NCBI RefSeq assembly: GCF_018343615.1
Contig: NZ_JAGYPI010000001.1
Location: forward strand, 434,001-498,000
Length of the DNA stretch: 64,000 bases
Source of the DNA: Bacillus sp. FJAT-49736
Lineage (GTDB): Bacteria; Bacillota; Bacilli; Bacillales; Bacillaceae_C
Reading direction: 5' to 3'
Positions 1 to 8,580 of this stretch are shown here, piece by piece. Below the pieces are notes generated by a model. That model was not told the DNA's origin and did no database searches. It saw only the letters and a program-made list of their open reading frames with translations. A program made the translations under genes and the position numbers. Position 1 is the stretch's first letter; each line of letters opens with the position of its first letter.

Positions 1-741
1 AATGCAATAGAAGTATATGAATTTAATGCTATTGGTCTTACTTCAACAGATGAAACATTAAAATCATTATATACTTCATTTACAAAGCGTCTTCGTGAGG
101 AAGAAGGATACAAAATCCAATTAATCGTTACTAATTTTCCAACTGCTGATTCCGAAGCTGTAATTTCAGTGAAAAATGGTGTTGTCTTATCAGATGGGAC
201 AAAGTTATCTCCATCAGAAGCTGTTGCTTGGGTAACCGGTGCTACTGCAGGTGCAAATGTGAATGAATCATTAACATATCAAGCATATGATGATGCAGTT
301 GATGTTGTACCGCGGTATACAAATTCTCAAATTATTGCTGCTCTAAAGAATGGTGAATTTGTTTTCACATTAAATAATGGGAAGGTAATAGTTGAACAAG
401 ATATCAATACATTGAAAAGCTTTACTCCAAAAAAGAGTAAACAGTTCTCAAAAAATCGTGTTGTTCGTGTATTAGATGAAATCGGAAATGGATTGAAACG
501 GATTTTTGATGATTTTTATATAGGCAAAGTAGATAACAATGCTGACGGTCGAAATCTATTAAAAAATGAATGTAATTCTTTCATGGGAACTCTCCAGGGG
601 ATAAATGCTATTCAAAATTTTGATTCTCAGAATGATGTTTCCGTTATTAAGGGTAGCGATTCTGATAGTGTTTATGCTGAAGTCTATGCCCAACCTGTTG
701 ATTCTATTGAAAAAATATATATGAAAGTAATATCTGCCTAA
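1..741 (+). CDS. xkdK: Phage contractile tail sheath protein, C-terminal part (XkdK-like)
   Basis: The reading frame is open from the first base, so the N-terminus lies left of the window; 246 residues remain. The visible part carries sheath-type features: YTNSQIIAALKNGEFVF, the late motif RVVRVLDEIGNGLKRIFDD and an ending rich in MKVISA-type beta structure, as in PBSX XkdK and other Myoviridae sheath proteins. The sheath polymerises around the tail tube and contracts to drive injection. The tail tube gene follows 23 bp downstream, the usual sheath-tube order. The fold assignment is recalled family knowledge; the partial nature is seen directly. Confidence 0.85.
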   Translation, partial: NAIEVYEFNAIGLTSTDETLKSLYTSFTKRLREEEGYKIQLIVTNFPTADSEAVISVKNGVVLSDGTKLSPSEAVAWVTGATAGANVNESLTYQAYDDAVDVVPRYTNSQIIAALKNGEFVFTLNNGKVIVEQDINTLKSFTPKKSKQFSKNRVVRVLDEIGNGLKRIFDDFYIGKVDNNADGRNLLKNECNSFMGTLQGINAIQNFDSQNDVSVIKGSDSDSVYAEVYAQPVDSIEKIYMKVISA

Positions 742-764
742 TTTAATGTAAGGGAGTGAAAACG

Positions 765-1229
765 ATGGGCTTTTTAAAAGCTGGCGATACAATCAGCGGT
801 CAAGAAGGTCGTGCCTATGCCACCATTAACGGACAAGTAGAAGAAATGTTTTACGTTAAAAAGCTGGAAGCAAAAGTTGAAAAAAATAAGACCGAGGTTA
901 AAACACTTGGTAAACGAGGCATTCAGAATAAAACAAGTGGATGGAAAGGCTCCGGGAACATGACCATTTACTATGTTACATCTCGATTTAGAGAAATTAT
1001 GCTTGAATATATTAAGAACGGAAAGGATACGTATTTCGATATTCAAATCGTGAATGAGGATCCTACTTCAACTATTGGAAAACAAACAGTAGTATTGAAA
1101 AATGTAAACTTGGATAGTGTCATCATTGCCAAAATTGATACAGATTCTGAGAGCATGGATGAAGATACAGATTTTACATTCGACGATGTAGATCTATTAG
1201 ATAGCTTTACTCAACCGACTCTTGGCTAA
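765..1229 (+). CDS. xkdM: Phage tail tube protein (XkdM-like)
   Basis: This is a 154-residue protein beginning MGFLKAGDTISGQEGRAYA, with INGQVEEMFYVKKLEAKVEK and KGSGNMTIYYVTSRFREI typical of the PBSX XkdM / phage tail tube family. It forms the inner tube inside the sheath. A GTG at 756 is in frame, but AAGGGAGTG at 749-757 covers it and lies about 7 bases before the ATG at 765, so 765 is preferred. It follows the sheath gene and precedes the tail chaperone, as in PBSX. Length fits the family (about 150 residues). Confidence 0.88.
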   Translation: MGFLKAGDTISGQEGRAYATINGQVEEMFYVKKLEAKVEKNKTEVKTLGKRGIQNKTSGWKGSGNMTIYYVTSRFREIMLEYIKNGKDTYFDIQIVNEDPTSTIGKQTVVLKNVNLDSVIIAKIDTDSESMDEDTDFTFDDVDLLDSFTQPTLG

Positions 1230-1288
1230 ACTATGAGCATCTTTTATGGTGCTCTTTTTATATTTTATATATTGGAGGTTTTTTAAGG

Positions 1289-1711
1289 ATGAATGAATTA
1301 CAAGCTTTTTTTGCTGAGAACGTAAGTGTAGGTGTAACAGAGGATTTCGTTATTTCGGAACGATTTAAGGACAAAGATGGAAATCCAATCAAGTGGAAAC
1401 TGCGTGCACTTAATGAATCGGAAAACGAGGAAATACGAAAATCTGCAACCAAACGAACAAAAATGAAAAAGAACCTCTATTTGCCTGAGGTTGATAATAA
1501 TGAATATATGGCTAAGTTAGCAGCAGCAAGCGTTGTTTTTCCCGATTTAAAAAATGCGGATCTACAAAAATCATATGGTGTTTTAGGGGCAGAAAATTTA
1601 CTTAAGAAAATGCTTCTATCCGGGGAATATGGAGTACTTATCGAAAAAGTTCAAGAAATTAACGGTTTTGATAATGATATCAATGATCTTAAGGAAGACA
1701 TAAAAAACTAA
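1289..1711 (+). CDS. xkdN: Phage tail assembly chaperone, zero-frame product (XkdN-like)
   Basis: The 140-residue product contains FVISERFKDKDGNPIKWKLRAL and KKNLYLPEVDNNEYMAKLAAAS, a pattern shared with XkdN-type tail assembly chaperones. These proteins coat the tape measure protein before tube assembly. A TTGGAGG site at 1271-1277 precedes the ATG, with 11 bases between them. The gene ends at TAA 1709-1711 directly after a canonical slippery heptamer, so it should be made in two forms (see the frameshift product). It sits between tube and tape measure genes, the conserved place for gpG/gpGT-type chaperones. Confidence 0.85.
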   Translation: MNELQAFFAENVSVGVTEDFVISERFKDKDGNPIKWKLRALNESENEEIRKSATKRTKMKKNLYLPEVDNNEYMAKLAAASVVFPDLKNADLQKSYGVLGAENLLKKMLLSGEYGVLIEKVQEINGFDNDINDLKEDIKN

Positions 1712-1869
1712 TTGAGGAAGGTGATGGTGAATGGAACTATGCTTACTTCGCCTTCCATAAACGAAATATTTTGCCGCAAGATTTAGCAAAGATGAGTCTT
1801 AAAGAACGAGCAGCCATCTACGCTTTAATCGATGTGTATATCAAGAATATGCCTAAAGTGAAAAAGTAA
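1289..1869 (+). CDS. Tail assembly chaperone, -1 frameshift fusion product (gpGT type)
   Basis: At 1702-1708 the zero-frame codons ATA AAA AAC end in the heptamer A AAA AAC, immediately followed by the stop codon at 1709. A -1 slip enters a frame that stays open to TAA 1867-1869 and adds about 53 residues, including EEGDGEWNYAYFAFHKRNIL and MSLKERAAIYALID. That extension has no start codon or ribosome binding site of its own, yet it reads as protein and resembles the C-terminal extensions of other Bacillus tail chaperones. A purine-rich AAGGAAG at 1691-1697 may act as a stimulatory Shine-Dalgarno-like site. The frameshift is inferred; conserved -1 frameshifts at this locus are established knowledge for many tailed phages. 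Confidence 0.75.
1702..1708 (+). promoter_or_regulatory. Slippery heptamer for -1 ribosomal frameshifting
   Basis: The sequence A AAA AAC is in phase with the zero-frame codons and abuts the stop codon of the tail chaperone. It is one of the canonical -1 slippery sequences. Confidence 0.75.
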
Positions 1870-2038
1870 CAAGCAAAGACAGGAAAATATTTAATTTTAA
1901 ACTATGATTCAAATGAAGAAATTAAAGTAATTGGATCTAATTTATTCGATTTTAAACAAGCAAGTTCAATTGCTAACCAGGTTAATAAAGTAAGTATTGC
2001 TCTATCTAAATCAGTTGATGGAACGATAGAAATATAAC
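1870..2038 (+). CDS. Small unknown reading frame between chaperone and tape measure, start unclear
   Basis: Directly after the stop of the frameshift product the same frame stays open for about 55 codons, ending in TAA 2036-2038. Its sequence includes NYDSNEEIKVIGSNLFDFKQ and VNKVSIALSKSVDGTIEI, which looks like a compact protein domain. There is no ATG, GTG or TTG at its beginning. An ATT at 1894, about 8 bases after ACAGGA, could be a rare start; otherwise it may be a remnant or a readthrough extension. A terminator follows at 2053-2081. I do not recognise the family. Confidence 0.35.
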
Positions 2039-2052
2039 TCTTGTAGATTACT

Positions 2053-2081
2053 AAAACACTCAAATTACTTGGGTGTTTTTT
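2053..2081 (+). terminator. Rho-independent terminator before the tape measure gene
   Basis: The stem ACACTCAA / TTGGGTGT, with one G-T pair, is followed by a run of T. A terminator inside a tail operon would lower transcription of the genes after it unless it is read through. Confidence 0.6.
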
Positions 2082-2094
2082 TGGTGGTGAAATA

Positions 2095-4323
2095 ATGGCG
2101 ACAGTTACGTCCACATTAAAAATGTTTGATGCATTTTCTGGACCTTTAAAACAGGTAACTCAAGCAATGAATTTAACGATTTCAGCTATGAATCAACTAA
2201 ACAATGCTACTACTTCCAATGAGCAAGTCACAAGAACTTTAGCAAACGCACAGAGGCAATTAGCAAGTGCAGAAGCAAGTTTAAGTCGAGCGACAAATGA
2301 TATTTCTAATCAACAAACTCAATTAAACAATAGAGTTCGTGATGGAACAAGAAGCATGGGAGAATATGCAACATCCATCCTTTCTGCTGTAGGTGCGTAT
2401 AAATTATTTAGTTCAGCGAAGAGTTTCCTTTCCGACATTTTTTCTAGAGGTATAGATTTTAATGCTTTTAGACAAAGTTCCACTGTGGCATTTACAACAT
2501 TTTTAGGTGATGCAAAAAAGGCGAAAAAATATATGGATGATGTCCTTGCCTTTGCCAAAACAACACCTTTTGCCTATCCTGATTTATTAACAGCTGGAAG
2601 AAATATGATTGCATTTGGTATGGATGCTGAGAACACACTTCCTGTATTGAAAGCATTGGGTGATGCTACAGCAGGTATTGGAGGTAGCAATCAAGAGTTA
2701 ATGCAAATTGCGGATGCTTTTGGTTCAATTCAGGTGGCAGGTTTTTTGTCGATGGAAGAAATTAATCGATTAAACGCTCACGGTATACCGGCATTAAAAA
2801 TATTAGCAAATCAATTTGGAATTACTGCTGCCGAAATGAAAAAGAAAATAAGTTCTGGTACCATCGGTGCAGAAACAGCTATTTTCGGATTAGTAAAGGG
2901 TATTGAAAATGGAACTAACGGACTAGCAGGACAAACCGCAAAATTCGGTGGATTAATGGAGCAAAATAAAAAAACATGGAACGGTGCTATAGATTCTCTG
3001 AATTCGGCTCGACGGAATGCTGGTGCCGAATTAATGGCTGGTTTTATGAAACCACTAACTAATTCCATAGCTAATGTAACAAACTTTTTCAAGAAATTAC
3101 CTACCTATATTGGCCCAGCTGTCCAAGCCTTTACTCCATTAATTAATAAAATTAATAAGGCATTTGAAGAAGGAAAATTTAAGTCATTCTTTCAAACATT
3201 AAGTATTGGATTCACAATCGTATCCAATGTAATAGCCGGTGTTTTAAGTAGTTTAGTAGATCTAGCTGCTTGGGTTTCTCAAAATAAACCGATATTAATT
3301 GCAAGTATGACAGCTATTAGTGGAGTTGCATTAACTGCTTTTGCAATGATGACAAGAGCACTTTGGGGAATGATTGCACCAATCTTAGCTCAAGCAGCTG
3401 CATGGGCAATAGCATATTGGCCAGTTACTCTTATCATCGGAATAATTTTTGCTTTGATTGGTGTGATGAAATATTTTGGTTTTTCAAATAAAGAAATTTT
3501 AGGATATGTTGGTGGCGCATTCTATTCCCTTTTTGCTCTTGTATATGATGGTATCGCAATCTTGTGGAATAATTTTGCAACATTTGCTGAATTTTTAATG
3601 AATGTTCTAAGAGATCCAGTCTATGCAGTAAAAAAATTATTTTATGACCTAGCGAAAAACTCTATAGATCAAATATCTGCCCTTGCAGGTTCTTTTCAAA
3701 ATGCTGCGAATTTTCTTGGAGATGTATTTGTTAAAGGAGCAAATATTGCAATAGGAGCTATAAATAAAGTTATTTCTGCAATGAATCATATCCCTGGAGT
3801 CAAGCTTGGTACGGTTGGAAAACTGGATGGAAATGCTGGCCAAGGTATAACAGATGCTTTTAATGCTTTAGCACATAAATTAAAAAAACCAACCACTGAT
3901 AAAGAAGTAGTTCAAATTAAAAGAATGCAACTGAAGAGTATTCCGGATGCATTTCAGACAGGTTATAGTGCCGGGAAAAAACTTACTTCGATCTTCGATG
4001 ATTTTTCCAAAAAAGAAAAAAAGAAAGATAAAATTACAATCGAATTTGATGATAAATCCAAAAAGGATATACCTAATATCGGTAAAGTTGGTAAGGTTGG
4101 CAAAATTGAAGATACTGTTGATATTTCAAGTGAGGATATCAAGAGAATGCGCGAATTAGCTGAAATGAAATCAATTCAAAATTTTGTTACATTAAAACCT
4201 ACTGTAAGTGTTCAAACAGGTGATGTTCGTCATGAAGCAGATATCAACACTATCATTCGCAAAATTGAGGAATCATTAGAACAAGAAATCGCTTCCTCTG
4301 CTAAGGGGGTGTATAGCAATTGA
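2095..4323 (+). CDS. Phage tail tape measure protein
   Basis: The 742-residue protein has an N-terminal coiled-coil stretch (residues about 35-80, rich in Gln, Asn, Ala), a tape measure core with FGMDAENTLPVLKALGDATA, FLSMEEINRLNAHGIPALK and GLAGQTAKFGGLMEQ (about residues 160-295), then long hydrophobic segments near 365-480. Tape measure proteins set tail length and leave with DNA during injection. It is short for the class, which suggests a fairly short tail. ATG 2095 follows GGTGGTGA. Its stop overlaps the TTG start of the next gene by three bases. The C-terminus is lysine-rich (DDFSKKEKKKDK). Confidence 0.88.
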   Translation: MATVTSTLKMFDAFSGPLKQVTQAMNLTISAMNQLNNATTSNEQVTRTLANAQRQLASAEASLSRATNDISNQQTQLNNRVRDGTRSMGEYATSILSAVGAYKLFSSAKSFLSDIFSRGIDFNAFRQSSTVAFTTFLGDAKKAKKYMDDVLAFAKTTPFAYPDLLTAGRNMIAFGMDAENTLPVLKALGDATAGIGGSNQELMQIADAFGSIQVAGFLSMEEINRLNAHGIPALKILANQFGITAAEMKKKISSGTIGAETAIFGLVKGIENGTNGLAGQTAKFGGLMEQNKKTWNGAIDSLNSARRNAGAELMAGFMKPLTNSIANVTNFFKKLPTYIGPAVQAFTPLINKINKAFEEGKFKSFFQTLSIGFTIVSNVIAGVLSSLVDLAAWVSQNKPILIASMTAISGVALTAFAMMTRALWGMIAPILAQAAAWAIAYWPVTLIIGIIFALIGVMKYFGFSNKEILGYVGGAFYSLFALVYDGIAILWNNFATFAEFLMNVLRDPVYAVKKLFYDLAKNSIDQISALAGSFQNAANFLGDVFVKGANIAIGAINKVISAMNHIPGVKLGTVGKLDGNAGQGITDAFNALAHKLKKPTTDKEVVQIKRMQLKSIPDAFQTGYSAGKKLTSIFDDFSKKEKKKDKITIEFDDKSKKDIPNIGKVGKVGKIEDTVDISSEDIKRMRELAEMKSIQNFVTLKPTVSVQTGDVRHEADINTIIRKIEESLEQEIASSAKGVYSN

Positions 4324-5006
4324 GCGAATATGGGATATGGCTAAGTTACAATAATGAAAAAGAAGGGTTTCAGTTTCCTGAGAACCCTCCTGAAATTGAA
4401 TTTAAGGACAGTAGTAATAATACAATCCATAATATATCGAATATTGGAGAAATAAATGTAATAAAGGACCCGAAATTAACTGATATTACATTCAGTGGGA
4501 ACTTTCCTGCATCCAACCATCCTTATGTTGTAACGGATAAGTTATTGTCTCCTAAAAAATATAAAGATTATATTAATAAATGGAAAGCTTCAAAAAAGCC
4601 AATTCGCTTTATTTATACCGGTTCTACTTTTGATATTAATATTTTAGTAAGTATTGAGGAATTCACATATAAGGAATCTGGTGGGTCTGTAGGTGATATA
4701 GAATATACTATTTCCTTGAAAAAATATGTATCCTATGCCGCCCAAAAGGTCAAAATTGCAAAGTCTTCATCCAAAAAATCATCATCCAAAAAAAATGTCG
4801 CAATTAAAAGTAGCAAAACAAGGTCAAATAATAAGCAGCAACCAAAAGTATATAAGCTAGTAAAAGGTGATTCACTTTGGAAAGTTGCACAAAAATTTCT
4901 CGGTTCTGGATCTAGATGGCCAGAAATTCAGAAGTTAAATAATATACCAACATCAAAGTTAAAAAAATTACCTATCGGAATGTCTATTAAAATTCCACCG
5001 AAATAG
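4320..5006 (+). CDS. xkdP: Phage baseplate/tail protein with C-terminal LysM domain (XkdP-like)
   Basis: The 228-residue protein has an N-terminal tail-spacer domain, a lysine/serine-rich linker (about residues 145-175) and a LysM domain at about 178-226 with YKLVKGDSLWKVAQKFLGSG and LPIGMSIKIPPK. This matches PBSX XkdP, a baseplate spacer protein that binds peptidoglycan glycan through LysM. TTG 4320 overlaps the tape measure stop as TTGA, which suggests translational coupling, and AAGGGGG lies upstream. Confidence 0.85.
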   Translation: MSEYGIWLSYNNEKEGFQFPENPPEIEFKDSSNNTIHNISNIGEINVIKDPKLTDITFSGNFPASNHPYVVTDKLLSPKKYKDYINKWKASKKPIRFIYTGSTFDINILVSIEEFTYKESGGSVGDIEYTISLKKYVSYAAQKVKIAKSSSKKSSSKKNVAIKSSKTRSNNKQQPKVYKLVKGDSLWKVAQKFLGSGSRWPEIQKLNNIPTSKLKKLPIGMSIKIPPK

Positions 5007-5016
5007 AGTGATGATC

Positions 5017-5982
5017 ATGGAATTTGAAATATTAATCGACAATAAGAATGGGAATGTATGGAACATTCCATCTAAAGATATTGAATGGAAAACTAGTAGG
5101 ATTGGACAAGCCGGCAAACTTACATTGACCATCATTAAGAATGCTCCTGATCAAGAAAAAGCATTTCAATATAATAATGGTGATGTTATTCGATTTCGTT
5201 ATAAAGGAATAAATGTATTTTATGGGTATGTCTTTAGTATTAGTACCGGTAAAGATGAGTCTGTAAAAATAACTGCATATGATCAGTTGCGTTACCTAAT
5301 GTCTAATGATACCTATGTTGGTAAAAATGTTACTGCCACACAAGTAATTAAAAAATTTGCTGATGATTACAAATTAAAAGTTGGGAGTTTAACTGATACT
5401 AGCTATAAGATTCCTAAATTGATAGAGGATAATCAAATGACAATGGATATCGTTTGTAAATCATTGGATTTAACGTTGATTGCAACCATTAAAAACTTTG
5501 TTCTTTATGATGACTTCGGTTCATTAGCTCTAAAAAATATCAATGATATGGCTGTTGATATTATAATAGGCGATAGTAGTTTAATGACTGATTTTACTTA
5601 TGATCGATCTATTGATGATGACACATTTAATCGTGTTAAAGTTTATCAAGATAATAAAAAGACTGGAAAACGTGAAGTATATATTGCACAAGATAGTAGT
5701 AATATTGCTAAATGGGGACGACTTCAACTACTTCAAAAGGCAGATGACAAAATGAATTCTGCGCAGATAAATGAACTTCTGAATCAGTTAATTAAATTGA
5801 AAAATCGAGAGCGAAAAAAGTTAAAACTTACGGCAATAGGCGATTTGAAAATACGAGCAGGCTCCTTTATCCCTGTAGTTATTAAAGAATTGGGAATAAA
5901 GAAATATTATCTTGTGGATGAATGTACTCATAAATGGGATGGAGTTGATCATACTATGAGTCTTGATTTAAAGGTGATATAA
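5017..5982 (+). CDS. xkdQ: Phage baseplate hub protein (XkdQ-like)
   Basis: The 321-residue protein opens MEFEILIDNKNGNVWNIPSK and includes DIEWKTSRIGQAGKLTLTII, VFYGYVFSIS and KITAYDQLRYL, which are typical of the XkdQ/YqbQ family related to the gpD-type baseplate hub. In-frame GTG 5008 and ATG 5011 also exist, but they overlap the GAGTGAT segment that best serves as ribosome binding site, so ATG 5017 is preferred; the choice is not certain. It lies between XkdP- and XkdR-type genes as in PBSX. Confidence 0.85.
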   Translation: MEFEILIDNKNGNVWNIPSKDIEWKTSRIGQAGKLTLTIIKNAPDQEKAFQYNNGDVIRFRYKGINVFYGYVFSISTGKDESVKITAYDQLRYLMSNDTYVGKNVTATQVIKKFADDYKLKVGSLTDTSYKIPKLIEDNQMTMDIVCKSLDLTLIATIKNFVLYDDFGSLALKNINDMAVDIIIGDSSLMTDFTYDRSIDDDTFNRVKVYQDNKKTGKREVYIAQDSSNIAKWGRLQLLQKADDKMNSAQINELLNQLIKLKNRERKKLKLTAIGDLKIRAGSFIPVVIKELGIKKYYLVDECTHKWDGVDHTMSLDLKVI

Positions 5983-5985
5983 AAT

Positions 5986-6243
5986 ATGAGTTTACTACAT
6001 TTAATAAAACAAGCTGGAGCAGATGCTGTTGACGCTCAAAATCCTGTAGGCATTATGTTCGGTATAGTATCAAAAATAAATCCTCTGGAAGTATTCGTGG
6101 AACAACGATTTACTTTGACGGAGGATTTTTTGGTACTTACAGAAACCGTTACAAAATCAGGATTAAAAGATGGAGATAAGTTAATTTTAATCAGGGTTCA
6201 GGGTGGCCAAGAGTATATTGTTTTAGACAAGGTGGGTGGATAA
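5986..6243 (+). CDS. xkdR: DUF2577 phage baseplate protein (XkdR-like)
   Basis: The 85-residue protein contains VGIMFGIVSKINPLEVFVEQ, followed by LTLTE- and KDGDKLILIRVQGGQEYIVLDKVGG-like strands, typical of DUF2577/XkdR proteins found only in this baseplate cluster. The precise role is unknown; a small OB-like beta barrel is likely. It is three bases from the previous stop and its own stop (TAATG) overlaps the start of the next gene. Confidence 0.82.
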   Translation: MSLLHLIKQAGADAVDAQNPVGIMFGIVSKINPLEVFVEQRFTLTEDFLVLTETVTKSGLKDGDKLILIRVQGGQEYIVLDKVGG

Positions 6244-6647
6244 TGGTATTACCAGAAGGAGCGATAATAGACGAGGAACTAGAAGTTCAATTACTTCCAA
6301 GTTATACCTATCGAATCGACTTTAATCAAAAAAAGATTATTGGAATGGTTGATGAATTGGATGCGATAAAACAGGCTATTTTTAAATTATTGGAGACTGA
6401 GAGATTTGAGCATCTTATTTATTCAGACGATTATGCTTTTGAGAGCCAAGGAATAGGAAATTATCCACGTATTTTTATTAAATCGGAGATTACCAGAAGA
6501 ATTACTGAGGCATTGACGCAAGATGATCGGATAATTGATGTACAAGATTTTGATTTTATTTTCGGCTCAGATGATGTATTTGTAAAATTCACTGCCATCA
6601 CTGAATATGGCAATATCGATACATTGGAGGTGCCAATTAGTGTATGA
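6243..6647 (+). CDS. xkdS: DUF2634 phage baseplate protein, gp25-like (XkdS-like)
   Basis: The 134-residue protein carries RIDFNQKKIIGMVDELDAIK, LIYSDDYAFESQGIG and ITEALTQDDRIIDVQDFDF, matching the XkdS/DUF2634 family, which resembles T4 gp25, a baseplate wedge and sheath initiator. ATG 6243 overlaps the previous stop. It ends at 6647, inside the following gp47-like gene, consistent with coupled translation of two proteins that assemble into the wedge. Confidence 0.84.
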   Translation: MVLPEGAIIDEELEVQLLPSYTYRIDFNQKKIIGMVDELDAIKQAIFKLLETERFEHLIYSDDYAFESQGIGNYPRIFIKSEITRRITEALTQDDRIIDVQDFDFIFGSDDVFVKFTAITEYGNIDTLEVPISV

Positions 6648-7719
6648 ACACATGACATTTGATTATATATTAGACAACCTTTTATCACGTGTATCAGATA
6701 AAGTAGACAAACGTGAAGGTTCCATAATATATGATGCGTTAGCACCTGCTGCAGCGGAACTTGCACAGCTATATATGGAACTAGATATTAATATTAATTT
6801 GTCATATGCCGATACTGCCGATGGTGAATTTTTGGATAGACGAGTGAATGAACATGGAATTTATAGATCACCAGCTACAAAGGCACAGCGAAAAGGCTTG
6901 TTCTATGGTGAAAACGGAACTTTTATCGATATCCCAATTGGAAGTAGATTTTCTATTAATGACCTTACGTATACAGTACTATCAAAATTAACAGCTGGCC
7001 AATATATCTTAGAGCCTGATGATTCTGGTGTAATTGGCAATCAACATTTCGGCACTCTTTTACCGATTGATTACATTGAAGGATTGGTAAGTGCTGAACT
7101 TTCTGATGTCCTTATTCCTGGAGAGGATGAAGAAGATGATGAAAGCCTAAGAGTTCGCTTTTTAACAGAAAAAAGAGAACCACCATTTGGTGGTAATATC
7201 GCTGATTATAAACGGAAAATAAATAACATAAATGGTATTGGTGGAGTAAAAGTATTCCCAACATGGCAAGGTGGAGGAACCGTAAAATGTACAATCATTT
7301 CAAGTGATTTTAGTAAACCTTCAGCAGAATTAATTAATGATGTACAAACAATTATGGATCCTGAGATAAATAAAGGACAAGGTCTAGGTATGGCACCGAT
7401 AGGACATACGGTGACAATTGCTGGTGTGGAAAATAAAGTTGTTGATGTAGTAACAAAAATTACTTTAAGCGCAGATTATACTATCGGACAAATTGAACCA
7501 CAAATTATTGAAATTCTAAAAGAATATTTTTTATCTCTGCGAAAATCATGGGCCAATGAAGATCAGCTAGTGGTTAGAATAGCTCAAATTGATGCCAAAA
7601 TATTAACTATTCCTGGGATTATTGATGTCGAGAATACACAACTAAATGGCGTAAATTCTAACGTCATCATCCAATCAGAAGAAATACCAATAATGGGGCA
7701 GGTGTTAATTAATGGCTGA
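6640..7719 (+). CDS. xkdT: Baseplate J / gp47-like protein (XkdT-like)
   Basis: The 359-residue protein starts (GTG) YEHMTFDYILDNLLSRV and contains DKREGSIIYDALAPAAAEL, a hallmark of XkdT and baseplate J proteins. It forms the baseplate wedge. GGAGGTG at 6626-6632 lies 7 bases before GTG 6640, which sets the start; an in-frame ATG further upstream lies within the DUF2634 gene and lacks a site. It overlaps the previous gene by 8 bases and the next by 8 bases. Confidence 0.88.
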   Translation: MYEHMTFDYILDNLLSRVSDKVDKREGSIIYDALAPAAAELAQLYMELDININLSYADTADGEFLDRRVNEHGIYRSPATKAQRKGLFYGENGTFIDIPIGSRFSINDLTYTVLSKLTAGQYILEPDDSGVIGNQHFGTLLPIDYIEGLVSAELSDVLIPGEDEEDDESLRVRFLTEKREPPFGGNIADYKRKINNINGIGGVKVFPTWQGGGTVKCTIISSDFSKPSAELINDVQTIMDPEINKGQGLGMAPIGHTVTIAGVENKVVDVVTKITLSADYTIGQIEPQIIEILKEYFLSLRKSWANEDQLVVRIAQIDAKILTIPGIIDVENTQLNGVNSNVIIQSEEIPIMGQVLING

Positions 7720-8299
7720 TTCATTAATGAGCTATTTACCGGAATTTTATAATGAAATTATCGACTTCATTGAACTTACAAAGACCGAAGATATAGAAAT
7801 TAAAAATTTAAATGATGCATTAGATTTATTTTTTAACAATCAATTTATCATTTCTGCTGATGAGGAAAGCATTAAAAGAAGGGAAGACATTCTTCTCATT
7901 CAAGCGGATCCAACAACAGAATCATTAGATTTTCGAAGAAAGAGAATCATTAATCGTTACTCTACAAGTCCACCATTTTCAATTCGCTATTTGCAAGAAA
8001 GGCTTGATTTTTTGATCGGTAAGGGAAGAGCAATAACAGCGGTTGATTTTGAAAATTACATTTTAACGGTTACTTTATCTATTGAAGACGCTCTTATTTT
8101 TAAGGAAGTACAGTACACCATTCAAAAAATAAAGCCAGCAAATATCGTATATATTCAAAGGACTAGTATTAAAGATGCCATTGAATTTAATGAAAACATT
8201 AAAACAAGACCAATGCTTCGTAATACTAGACTATCGACAACCTGGAAACTAGGTAAAACTCCTTTTGTTACTCTTGGCGAGGAGGTAGTAATTAAATGA
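7712..8299 (+). CDS. xkdU: Phage tail protein, DUF2313 / XkdU-like
   Basis: The 195-residue protein contains SLMSYLPEFYNEIIDFIELT near the N-terminus and DPTTESLDFRRKRIINRYST followed by PPFSIRYLQERLD in the middle, as in YqbT/XkdU tail proteins that connect the wedge to the fibre. It overlaps the baseplate J gene by 8 bases and the next gene by 4 (ATGA). The fold and place in the operon agree. Confidence 0.82.
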   Translation: MADSLMSYLPEFYNEIIDFIELTKTEDIEIKNLNDALDLFFNNQFIISADEESIKRREDILLIQADPTTESLDFRRKRIINRYSTSPPFSIRYLQERLDFLIGKGRAITAVDFENYILTVTLSIEDALIFKEVQYTIQKIKPANIVYIQRTSIKDAIEFNENIKTRPMLRNTRLSTTWKLGKTPFVTLGEEVVIK

Positions 8300-8580
8300 T
8301 TTCAACAAATTTTATTAACGATGTATCAACATATACAAGTGGGAAAATAGCCAAAGTCGTTATTAATGACACTTATGAAATTAATAATTTTAAGGTAAAA
8401 GAGGCATTCAATAACACTGTATCTCTTCAATATATTATTGAAAGTAAGTTTGTAGAGACGGTTACAAAAATTGATTTGAAGGATAATCAAAACAAACTAA
8501 TCAGTACCAATGCTGTAAATATTCCTATCGCTTCAGACACCCTACTATTGCAAAACGTCAGTGTAAGGGAGGCTAAATGA
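8296..8580 (+). CDS. Small phage tail protein of unknown function
   Basis: The 94-residue acidic protein (MISTNFINDVSTYTSGKIAK start) shows alternating beta-type sequence and no domain I recognise. Small proteins of this kind lie between XkdU-type genes and tail fibres in related Bacillus prophages and may be fibre connectors. It is translationally coupled on both sides: its ATG overlaps the preceding TGA, and its own stop overlaps the next start (ATGATG). Confidence 0.65.
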   Translation: MISTNFINDVSTYTSGKIAKVVINDTYEINNFKVKEAFNNTVSLQYIIESKFVETVTKIDLKDNQNKLISTNAVNIPIASDTLLLQNVSVREAK

